From: Anaerobacillus alkaliphilus
GTDB lineage: Bacteria; Bacillota; Bacilli; Bacillales; Anaerobacillaceae
Direction: 5' to 3'
DNA: 64,000 nucleotides
Assembly: GCF_004116265.1 (NCBI RefSeq)
Contig: NZ_QOUX01000046.1
Location: 1,011,113-1,075,112, forward strand
Shown here: in pieces, positions 57,373 to 64,000 of the stretch
Layout: every line of letters starts with the position of its first letter
Position numbering within the stretch: position 1 is the stretch's first letter
Position numbers and translations under genes: made by a program
The notes under the pieces: generated by a model
Told to the model about the DNA's origin: nothing
Databases searched by the model: none
Seen by the model: the letters and a program-made list of their open reading frames with translations, nothing else

Positions 57373-58008
57373 TTACGCAAACATTAAAATAGCTAAAAAA
57401 TGGACAACTGTTCCTGCAAGGACAAACAAATGCCAGACCATGTGATGAAATCGGAACCATCGGAACATGTAAAATAATGCCCCAACAGTGTAAAGCAATC
57501 CACCTACAATCAATAACACAACTCCTACATCATCAAAATTTGTCACAAGAGGCTCCCATGCAAAAACAATTAACCACCCCATAACAACATAAAGGATTGT
57601 AGAAGCGTACATAAATCTCTTCACAAAGAATACCTTAAACAGTACGCCAATCCCGGCAATCGACCATAAGAGTATTAATAGGTAGATGGCCAACTTTCCA
57701 CCTATAACATTAACTAAAATCGGTGTATATGAACCTGCAATAAACAAGTAAATGGAGGAGTGATCAAATATTTCAAATAAATTTTTTACTTTCCCTTCAG
57801 GAAATGCGTGAAGTAACGTCGATGATACATACAGAAGTAACATTGTTACCCCATAGATCGTATAGCTAATAATTGATGCTACCGAACCTTCTAGCGATGC
57901 AAAGACAATTAATAACGTTAATGCTGAAATACTAAATACAATCCCAATACCATGAGATATGGCATTAGCAATTTCTTCTCCCTTTGAATAACTATGTGTA
58001 GTTGCCAT
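57373..58008 (-). CDS. Hemolysin III / PAQR family membrane protein
   Basis: A 211-residue protein with seven hydrophobic segments. Conserved residues of the family are visible: EEIANAISHGIG near residue 11, SSTLLHAF near 61, FDHSSIYLFIAGSYTPI near 81 and the C-terminal HHMVWHLFVLAGTVVHF near 188. The His/Asp/Ser set forms a metal site in PAQR proteins, which have hydrolase (ceramidase-like) activity in eukaryotes. The bacterial role is unclear. Confidence 0.9.
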   Translation of the reverse strand: MATTHSYSKGEEIANAISHGIGIVFSISALTLLIVFASLEGSVASIISYTIYGVTMLLLYVSSTLLHAFPEGKVKNLFEIFDHSSIYLFIAGSYTPILVNVIGGKLAIYLLILLWSIAGIGVLFKVFFVKRFMYASTILYVVMGWLIVFAWEPLVTNFDDVGVVLLIVGGLLYTVGALFYMFRWFRFHHMVWHLFVLAGTVVHFLAILMFA

Positions 58009-58173
58009 TCAACTATTACCCCTTTCCAATAAAGCTCACCATATATATTACCACTAGATTAGACTTTTACCCAGTGATATACATAATGCAATAATAGTTG
58101 ATTTGGTGAAAAGCAAATTTTTTACTCCAACCACTCTAATCATGATGAGTGGGTATAAAAGCTTGTACGACCC

Positions 58174-59421
58174 TTATTTGGCATTTGGAAAGGTTAATGT
58201 AATATTTGTACCACTACCAATCATACTTGTCACTTCAATAGTTCCGTTCATTGATTTTATTATATTGATCGCTACCATTGTCCCAAGACCAGTGCCTGTT
58301 TTTTTGGTCGATTGATAAGGAACTCCGACCATTTCAATTTGGTCTTGAGACATCCCAATACCTGTATCTTTAATAAGAATTTGAACTTCCTTATTCGATG
58401 AATTAGCACTAATACTTAACTTACCGCCGTTAGGCATCGCTTCAATTCCATTTTTCGTAAGATTAATTAAGCATTGTCGAAACTTTTGCGTATCACCTAT
58501 AATAGTGCCAGCTTTTACATCTGAACTGTCTATATCCACTCCAAACATCAGGGCATACGGTCTCATTACCTTAACAACGTATTCAATTTCATCCCAAAGT
58601 TCTAGCTTAATGAAGTTTATTTCCTCACTAGGCCTAGCATAGGTTAAATAATCTGTAATAATAGTCTGAGCTCTATCTAATTCTTGTAAAGAAAGATTGA
58701 GGTAATCCCTTCGCTTTTGGGTATCAATATTTTCATCTTTTAAGAGCTGTAAAAAACCTCTGGTAACAGTTAATGGATTACGCACTTCATGAGAGACACT
58801 AGCTGCTAGCTGACTAACAACCCGTAGTTTTTCTGCTTCATTTAATTCTTCCTTAAATCTGAAATTTTGAAGTAGGTACTCTATGATATACAAGATTAAA
58901 ATCAAGGAAAGAATTAAAACTAAAAATTTATTTAGTAAGATTGAAATCTTGTATTCATCAAACGAATCGAAATAGAAAAAGAGTAAGCCATAATTTAAAA
59001 GGTAGATAAAACTTACAAATATAATACTGCTTAGTAGCTTAGTTGAGAACTTACTACGTTTAAAAGTTGAAGAAAAATAATATGTATAGAGGAACATGAT
59101 AAATGTATGAACTACTGTAATATAAAAACCCAGATTTATACCCATAAAAAGCCGTACAGTTATTACTCCAAAAAACAGCGTAATTGCAACTTTTCTACCA
59201 CCGTAAAGGGCACCAATTAAAAATGGCAATGCCCTTAAATCATAAATATTTCCATCAAGATCCGCAAAGGGAAACATCATACACAGAGTAATTGCGATCA
59301 TTGAAACTACACTAATAAGTAGTTGTCGATATCTCTTTTCTAGTTCTGGCTTTAATAAGAACATATAATACATAAACGTACAAAACAGAACGATTAATAC
59401 ATTTAATAGTAGATAAATCAA
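58174..59421 (-). CDS. Sporulation-type histidine kinase with 5TM sensor
   Basis: A 415-residue kinase. The N-terminal ~190 residues contain about six hydrophobic segments of the 5TMR-LYT type (KinB-like): ADLDGNIYDLRALPFLIGALYGG. The HisKA box is SVSHEVRNPLTVTRGFLQLL near residue 216, followed by N (INLTKNGIEAMPNGGKL), G1 (IKDTGIGMSQ) and G2 (GTGLGTMVA) motifs of HATPase. It may feed the Spo0 phosphorelay (inference). The listed frame opens at GTG 59430, which overlaps the SD AGGTGG; TTG 59421 is preferred. Confidence 0.85.
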   Translation of the reverse strand: MIYLLLNVLIVLFCTFMYYMFLLKPELEKRYRQLLISVVSMIAITLCMMFPFADLDGNIYDLRALPFLIGALYGGRKVAITLFFGVITVRLFMGINLGFYITVVHTFIMFLYTYYFSSTFKRSKFSTKLLSSIIFVSFIYLLNYGLLFFYFDSFDEYKISILLNKFLVLILSLILILYIIEYLLQNFRFKEELNEAEKLRVVSQLAASVSHEVRNPLTVTRGFLQLLKDENIDTQKRRDYLNLSLQELDRAQTIITDYLTYARPSEEINFIKLELWDEIEYVVKVMRPYALMFGVDIDSSDVKAGTIIGDTQKFRQCLINLTKNGIEAMPNGGKLSISANSSNKEVQILIKDTGIGMSQDQIEMVGVPYQSTKKTGTGLGTMVAINIIKSMNGTIEVTSMIGSGTNITLTFPNAK

Positions 59422-59606
59422 TAAAGCCACCTACCTTAAAATTAGGTATAAGATCATTTAATAACTTCTTTTTTAATAGAATTTTTTGTATGGAGTCCCC
59501 TAAGTTGTTCAATGATATACATGTTTGCTTACAGCTTCTTTAGTTTGATATGTATTATTCTTTAAATATCATGAAAAAACCTTCAAAATATTCAAATTAT
59601 TTTCAA

Positions 59607-59641
59607 TAAAAAAAGAACAAACCCAAGTCTGGGTTTGTTCT
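59607..59641 (-). terminator. Terminator of the second csp gene
   Basis: AGAACAAACCCA pairs with TGGGTTTGTTCT, followed by seven T residues on the minus strand. Confidence 0.92.
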
Positions 59642-59654
59642 GGTGGTTCATGTA

Positions 59655-59855
59655 TTATATTTTTTTGACGTTAGTCGCTTGAGGGCCGCGTTGACCATTT
59701 TCGATGTCAAAAGATACTTCTTGACCTTCTTCTAATGATTTATATCCTTCCCCTTGAATAGCTGAGAAGTGAACAAATACGTCATCTCCACCTTCACGTT
59801 CAATGAACCCAAAACCTTTCTCACTGTTAAACCATTTTACTTTACCTTGTTCCAT
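59655..59855 (-). CDS. Cold-shock protein, CspB/CspD family (second copy)
   Basis: A 66-residue OB-fold protein, [20 protein letters not shown]..., with RNP1 KGFGFIER and RNP2 VFVHFSAI. It differs from the copy at 35790 at only about a dozen positions. GAGGAAACAAG precedes ATG 59855. About 170 bp upstream hold the leader and promoter but no other gene. Confidence 0.95.
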   Translation of the reverse strand: MEQGKVKWFNSEKGFGFIEREGGDDVFVHFSAIQGEGYKSLEEGQEVSFDIENGQRGPQATNVKKI

Positions 59856-59995
59856 TTCTTGTTTCCTCCTAGCATGTAACCATACATGAATATTGCAATT
59901 TTACTTGCTCTGTTATTATAACCATTCTTATGTATTTTAAATCTCTTTTTAGAAAAATTCGTAAAAAAATCTTACATGTAACCAGATAATGCAAA

Positions 59996-60026
59996 ACAAA
60001 GACAGCCTTTGTTTAGGCTGTCTTAC
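59996..60026 (-). terminator. Terminator after pepF
   Basis: AAGACAGCCT pairs with AGGCTGTCTT on the minus strand, close to the pepF stop. Confidence 0.85.
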
Positions 60027-60030
60027 TTTG

Positions 60031-61833
60031 TTACTCGTAGCTTTTTTCTAATTCGTCAACAAGAGAACCAACATAAGCCACCGCTTTACGAATTGGATCC
60101 GGTGTAGACATGTCAACACCTGCATGTTTCAGTAAGTCTAGTGGTCTCATCGTACCACCGGCTTTTAGTACTTCAATCCAGCGGTCAACAGCAGGTTGCC
60201 CTTCTTCTCTTATCAGCTCTGCAACTGCTGTTGATGCAGTAAGACCAGCAGAGTAGGTGTAAGGGTATAGACCCATATAATAATGCGGCTGACGCATCCA
60301 TGTAAGGGCAGCAGCATCATCAATTTCAACCGAGTCTCCCCAGAAGTTTTCTAAGAGTTCTTTCTTCTGCTCACTTAAAGTTAACGCTGTTATCGGCTTT
60401 CCTGCCTCAGCTAAAGTGTAAACTCTACGTTGTAACTCACCTTCTAGCAAGTGTGTAACAAAGTTGTGATAGTAAGTGCCTAACGATTGTAACAGAACCC
60501 ATCGCTTCATTCGTGTATCATCCGTTGTTTTTAAAAGGTGTTGGCTTAGTAACAACTCATTAATCGTTGATGGTGCCTCAATAAAGTATAGTGACGGTCT
60601 AGTATTTACTAAACGTTGATTTCCATTTGCGTAATAAAAATGCCCAGCATGTCCTAACTCGTGTGTTAAAATAAAGGCTCCTCTCATTGTATCCGTCCAA
60701 GTAATAAGAATATATGGATGAACCCCATATGGACTCGAACAGAAAGCACCAGTTGCTTTCCCTACGTTTTCCGCCAAATCAACCCATCTTTCAGTTAATG
60801 CCTTTTTCATAACCCCGTGGTATTCCTCGCCCATTACTTCCAATGATTTTAAGATTGTTTCTGAAGCTTCTTCATATGTTGTTGAAGGATTAAAATCTGG
60901 GTCCAATGGTGCCTTTAAATCACAGAACATCATCTTATCTAAGCCAAGAACACGCTTTTTTAATTGTGCAAAACGACGCATATGTGATGCTAATTCCTTT
61001 TGAATAATGTCTAATTGATTATGATACATTTCCAAGGTAACTTGGTGGGGTTGTAATAACATATGAGTAACACTTTCATATTTACGTTGACGAGAAAGTA
61101 CTACTTGCTTTTTTATTTCTGTAGAATATGTAGCTGCAAATGTATTTTTATATTGGTTTAATGTTTTTGAAAATGCTTCATATGCATTACGTCTAACTGT
61201 TGTATCCGTTGAAAGTTCATAACGATCTTCAAAGAGTGCAAAAGTTAACGGTAGTTCATTCCCTTCACCATCAGTAAAAGCAGGAAAATCCATATCCGAT
61301 GATTTACTTACTTCATAAGTCATATAAGGCGATGATAATACTTGACCTAAAGCGGCTAAGGTTTCTTCTGTTTCTGGACTAAGCTGATGTGGCTTCTTCT
61401 CTAATAGTTCATGTAGATTTTTACTAAAAACTTCTAGACCCTTCTCTTCATTTAGATAACGCTCAATTGTCCCCTCCGGTAATGCCAGAATTTCTGACTC
61501 AACGAAAGTAAGCGCAGCTCCTACTGTAGCAAGCATAGCTCCTGTTCTCGCGGCATTTCCCTGATGACCAGAATTTGTACCATCTTCTGTTTGGCGTAAT
61601 CTGGAGTAGGTTGCTACGCGAACAACTCTTTGATGAAGATCTTCTTGTGCATTCAGGCAATCTAGTAATACAGTTGCTCCTTCAGCAAGTCTCCCTTTAA
61701 ATTGAACTACTGATGGAAGATCATCCTGAACTGAAGCAAGCTCTGCTTCCCATGCTTCCTCAGTTTCAAATAAATCTTCAAGGTTCCAAGTTAATTCAAC
61801 TGGAACTTCACTACGTAATGTTTTTTTAGCCAT
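60031..61833 (-). CDS. pepF: Oligoendopeptidase F
   Basis: A 600-residue M3 metallopeptidase that cleaves oligopeptides in the cytoplasm. The zinc site HELGHAGHFYYANG is near residue 388, with the third ligand in IEAPSTINELLLSQ near 415. The N-terminal helical domain (PVELTWNLEDLFETEEAWE) is typical. ATG 61833 with AAAGGAGC upstream. Monocistronic. Confidence 0.96.
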   Translation of the reverse strand: MAKKTLRSEVPVELTWNLEDLFETEEAWEAELASVQDDLPSVVQFKGRLAEGATVLLDCLNAQEDLHQRVVRVATYSRLRQTEDGTNSGHQGNAARTGAMLATVGAALTFVESEILALPEGTIERYLNEEKGLEVFSKNLHELLEKKPHQLSPETEETLAALGQVLSSPYMTYEVSKSSDMDFPAFTDGEGNELPLTFALFEDRYELSTDTTVRRNAYEAFSKTLNQYKNTFAATYSTEIKKQVVLSRQRKYESVTHMLLQPHQVTLEMYHNQLDIIQKELASHMRRFAQLKKRVLGLDKMMFCDLKAPLDPDFNPSTTYEEASETILKSLEVMGEEYHGVMKKALTERWVDLAENVGKATGAFCSSPYGVHPYILITWTDTMRGAFILTHELGHAGHFYYANGNQRLVNTRPSLYFIEAPSTINELLLSQHLLKTTDDTRMKRWVLLQSLGTYYHNFVTHLLEGELQRRVYTLAEAGKPITALTLSEQKKELLENFWGDSVEIDDAAALTWMRQPHYYMGLYPYTYSAGLTASTAVAELIREEGQPAVDRWIEVLKAGGTMRPLDLLKHAGVDMSTPDPIRKAVAYVGSLVDELEKSYE

Positions 61834-61971
61834 TTATATGTGCTCCTTTACGATATATTTCGTATTACTAACAAATACATTATATCTTAAAAAAACCTTA
61901 GTGACAAAATATTTAAAAAATTTAATCATAGCTATACAAAAGCGCTAGGCAATAAAGCCTAACGCAAACAT

Positions 61972-62430
61972 CTATCTATTTTCCTGTGCTTTAGTCCAGG
62001 TACTTAGGTGTATCGCTCCTAATTCAGGAATAGGTTCATCATTTAATACAGTAATATATTCTAGAGAATTTCCATCATTATCAACAAAGTAGTAACTAGC
62101 TGCAGGCATCCATGCATGAACAACTGGTTCACTAGCATCTAGCCCAAAACTAGGAACTACCTCAATCCCTTTTTCCGCCAAGTATTTCGGAGTATTCACT
62201 AACTCCTCAAAAGTTACCTGAAAAGCAAAATGAGATTTCACAAATTCATCTGAAGAAACTTTCCAAACACCAAGCATTTGTTCTTTTCGCTTACTATCTC
62301 CTAGCCAAAAAAAGGCAACTCTATCAGGTATGACATATGCAAGCTCGAGCTCGAGTTTTTGATAAAATGTAATGGCTTCTTCTAAATTTTTCGTTTTTAC
62401 ATGGGTTTCGTATAAATGAGCGTTTTTCAA
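61972..62430 (-). CDS. VOC (glyoxalase/bleomycin resistance-like) family protein
   Basis: About 152 residues with the paired beta-alpha-beta-beta-beta modules of the VOC fold: HLYETHVKTKNLEEAITFYQKLEL at the N-terminus and SYYFVDNDGNSLEYITVL near residue 115. His, Glu and the final Glu could bind a metal. Which small molecule it acts on is unknown. The frame opens at GTG 62442, but AAAGGTGGG is better spaced from TTG 62430. Confidence 0.82.
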   Translation of the reverse strand: MKNAHLYETHVKTKNLEEAITFYQKLELELAYVIPDRVAFFWLGDSKRKEQMLGVWKVSSDEFVKSHFAFQVTFEELVNTPKYLAEKGIEVVPSFGLDASEPVVHAWMPAASYYFVDNDGNSLEYITVLNDEPIPELGAIHLSTWTKAQENR

Positions 62431-62522
62431 GTTACTTCCCACCTTTGGGTTAATAAATAAACTAACATCCTACTAACCTAGTATTAACACAACTAATACG
62501 CACTTGGCAATATTTAACTTAT

Positions 62523-62548
62523 AAAAAAAAACAGCAGATGCTGTTTTA
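62523..62548 (-). terminator. Terminator of the rrn-tRNA unit
   Basis: AAAACAGC/GCTGTTTT followed by eight or more T residues on the minus strand, downstream of tRNA-Ala. Confidence 0.88.
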
Positions 62549-62565
62549 AAATGTTATGTAAGTAA

Positions 62566-62641
62566 TGGTGGAGACTAGCGGGATCGAACCGCTGACCTCC
62601 TGCGTGCAAGGCAGGCGCTCTCCCAGCTGAGCTAAGGCCCC
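62566..62641 (-). tRNA. tRNA-Ala (anticodon TGC)
   Basis: A 76-nt cloverleaf with acceptor GGGGCCT, D-stem AGCTC/GAGC, anticodon loop around TTGCA (TGC) and T-arm GGTTCGATCC; CCA is encoded (TGG at 62566-62568 on the plus strand). Confidence 0.97.
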
Positions 62642-62653
62642 AATAAAATTTTT

Positions 62654-62920
62654 ACCGTGCACCTTCTATTGACCCGGTCACATAAGTGTTACTCATGTAG
62701 CTAGCTCGGTTAGGGCTACCTACGGCACACAGAATTATCTACTTATGGCTGCTCCCTTCCAGGCCTGACCAAATTCATAGATTTCTGTTGCGTAGACCCC
62801 AACGGTCAACACCGCTTGCATAAGTCAATCCTTACATGAACCGAACCGCTAGAAGGAGTTCAATCTTGCTAAGGCGGGTTGCAAGTTACAGGGCACCGCC
62901 ATCTCCCCATCTAGCACGGT
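62654..62920 (-). ncRNA. Signal recognition particle RNA, large (Bacillus) type
   Basis: About 267 nt. The conserved SRP54-binding hairpin is GGTCAGGCCTGGAAGGGAGC, the Alu-domain side begins ACCGTGCTAGATGGGGAG and the 3' end AGAAGGTGCACGGT closes the molecule with the 5' end. The size matches the Bacillus scRNA (~270 nt) and not the short 4.5S form. It lies between tRNA-Glu and tRNA-Ala, 33 bp from the former, and is probably processed from the rrn-tRNA transcript. Confidence 0.95.
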
Positions 62921-62953
62921 ATGTATAAGATTACTGGTACATATGTCTTTGTT

Positions 62954-63028
62954 TGGTGACCCGTACGGGATTCGAACCCGTGTTACCGCCGTGAAAGGGC
63001 GGTGTCTTAACCGCTTGACCAACGGGCC
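62954..63028 (-). tRNA. tRNA-Glu (anticodon TTC)
   Basis: A 75-nt tRNA, acceptor GGCCCGT, anticodon loop CCTTTCACG (TTC), T-arm GGGTTCGAATCCC, with encoded CCA. Confidence 0.97.
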
Positions 63029-63044
63029 AAAAATAAATTTCAAC

Positions 63045-63135
63045 TGGCGGAGAAGGAGGGATTTGAACCCTCGCGCCGCGTTAACGACCTACACCCTTAG
63101 CAGGGGCGCCTCTTCAGCCTCTTGAGTACTTCCCC
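63045..63135 (-). tRNA. tRNA-Ser (anticodon GCT)
   Basis: A 91-nt class II tRNA, acceptor GGGGAAG/CTTCTCC, anticodon loop CCTGCTAAG (GCT), long variable arm and encoded CCA. Confidence 0.97.
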
Positions 63136-63320
63136 AGTTAATTTGTTCACTAAACCTTAATTTCAGGAACAGTTTAATTATATCACAATAATATTTACAT
63201 TGCAATATTTTTTGTTTTCCTCAACGAAAGCTGTTATTACGTGAGTGTGCTTTACCTCTATTTTATTATATCAGAATATCAAATGTTTTACAATACTAAT
63301 TTAGAATACTTATTGATATG

Positions 63321-63555
63321 GGGATGTGTTTTTTTAGTTACCTAGCAACGAAGCTACTGACCTCGTTCACACCGTGAGTAAACTTCTCTGAATACCTTCT
63401 TGCAGCTTTGCGACGAGGAAGCACACTTCGGAGCATTGCTTGTAGACGCAGGAAAGCTACTGTTCTCGTTCACATCCCCTGAGATGCTTCCTTGATTTAC
63501 TCCGTGCAGCTTTGCATCGAGGAAGCCTGCTTCAGAGCGTTACTAGTAGACGCAG
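63321..63555. repeat. 5S-end duplication relic and two ~105-bp degenerate repeats
   Basis: GGGATGTGTTTTTTTA, then CCTAGCAACG at 63321-63350, repeats the terminator and 3' end of the 5S gene found at 63620-63645, with a GTTA insertion. It continues into two degenerate repeats (63350-63451 and 63452-63555), each starting GAAnGCTACTG and ending TAGACGCAG, with CAGCTTTGC and CGAGGAAGC in the middle. No coding potential. The rest of the 63136-63600 gap is AT-rich and has no gene. Confidence 0.75.
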
Positions 63556-63601
63556 ATGCACATATACCAGCTAGCCCTATCTTAAACTTTTTATTTAAAC
63601 A

Positions 63602-63634
63602 CAAAAAACACATCCACATGGGATGTGTTTTTTT
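63602..63634 (-). terminator. Terminator-like hairpin after 5S rRNA
   Basis: AAAAAACACATCC pairs with GGATGTGTTTTTT directly after the 5S 3' end on the minus strand. Since tRNAs and SRP RNA follow downstream, it may be leaky or they may have their own promoter. Confidence 0.8.
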
Positions 63635-63750
<116 letters not shown>

Positions 63751-63830
63751 TTATGTTTGAAAGAAATCATTCCTTCAAAACTAGATAACACACATTTAAG
63801 ACTTGAGTAAAAATCAATTCTTATTTTTAG

Positions 63831-64000
63831 GATAAGTCCTCGACCGATTAGTATCTCTCAGCTCCACACGTCACCGTGCTTCCACCCGAGACCTATCAAC
63901 CTCATCATCTTTAAGGGGTCTTACTGGATTAACTCCAAGGGAAATCTCATCTTGAGGGGGGCTTCATGCTTAGATGCTTTCAGCACTTATCCCTTCCACA
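63831..64000 (-). rRNA. rrl: 23S ribosomal RNA, 3' end (partial)
   Basis: The last ~170 nt of 23S on the minus strand, recognisable by GATAGGTCTCGGGTGGAAGC, GTGGAGCTGAGAGATACTAA and TCGGTCGAGGACTTATCC at the 3' end. The gene continues beyond the window. The spacer to 5S is 80 bp and has no tRNA. Confidence 0.97.

Noticed and set aside
62849..63125. Short ORFs over the tRNA and SRP RNA genes
   Set aside because: They lie entirely on structural RNAs on the opposite or same strand.

Overview
The window reads as a chromosomal segment of an endospore-forming Bacillaceae bacterium with AT-rich DNA. The gene order follows the Bacillus subtilis 'yt' region: ytgP-ytfP-leuS, yttB, ytqA-ytqB, speD-like, ytpB-ytpA, ytoA, glgBCDAP, metK, pckA, ytlACD, ytkD. 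Spore-coat, GerP-like and YjcZ-like proteins and a KinB-like sporulation kinase support a spore former. Two genes read through an in-frame UGA as selenocysteine, and a Tat-exported formate dehydrogenase is present. Together these suggest an anaerobic or facultative, selenium-using Bacillaceae. An Anaerobacillus-like genus is my guess and is not proved by the sequence.

Layout. 1-2.9 kb: truncated flippase, degenerate HD-GYP protein, lipoprotein. 3.3-8.2 kb: flavoprotein YtfP, a 12-unit 52-bp tandem array, and leuS with a Leu T-box. 8.2-17.1 kb: MFS transporter, selenoprotein MsrA (catalytic Cys encoded by UGA), threonine aldolase, radical SAM YtqA, tRNA methyltransferase YtqB/MnmM, sporulation-type and polyamine genes, terpene synthase YtpB, lipase YtpA, gamma-carbonic-anhydrase-like YtoA. 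17.2-17.7 kb: a second 52-bp tandem array. 18.3-26.6 kb: complete glycogen operon. 26.9-33.2 kb: metK with SAM-I riboswitch, pckA, ytlACD ABC transporter. 33.3-36 kb: coat protein, Nudix YtkD, MFS transporter, cold-shock protein.

36-46 kb is a coherent anaerobic formate module: fdhD, fdnG (Sec191), fdnH, fdnI, fdhE, two moeA paralogues (one with a C-terminal substrate-binding-protein-like domain) and tatA. Together they cover catalytic subunit, electron transfer, membrane anchoring, molybdopterin insertion, sulfuration and Tat export. 46.9-62.4 kb is more accessory: polysaccharide deacetylase, thiolase, DedA, YdcF, a YtrA-type GntR/ABC operon, ECF sigma/anti-sigma pair, D-threonine-aldolase-like enzyme, hemolysin III, histidine kinase, cold-shock protein, PepF and a VOC protein. 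The end (62.5-64 kb), on the minus strand, is the tail of an rRNA operon: 23S (partial), 5S, tRNA-Ser, tRNA-Glu, SRP RNA and tRNA-Ala.

The most notable items are (i) MsrA as a second selenoprotein next to the Sec formate dehydrogenase, both with a hairpin at nearly the same distance after UGA; (ii) a MITE-like element with terminal inverted repeats and 6-bp target duplications in two copies, whose internal ~74 bp is inverted between copies; and (iii) two unrelated-sequence tandem arrays sharing an exact 52-bp period.
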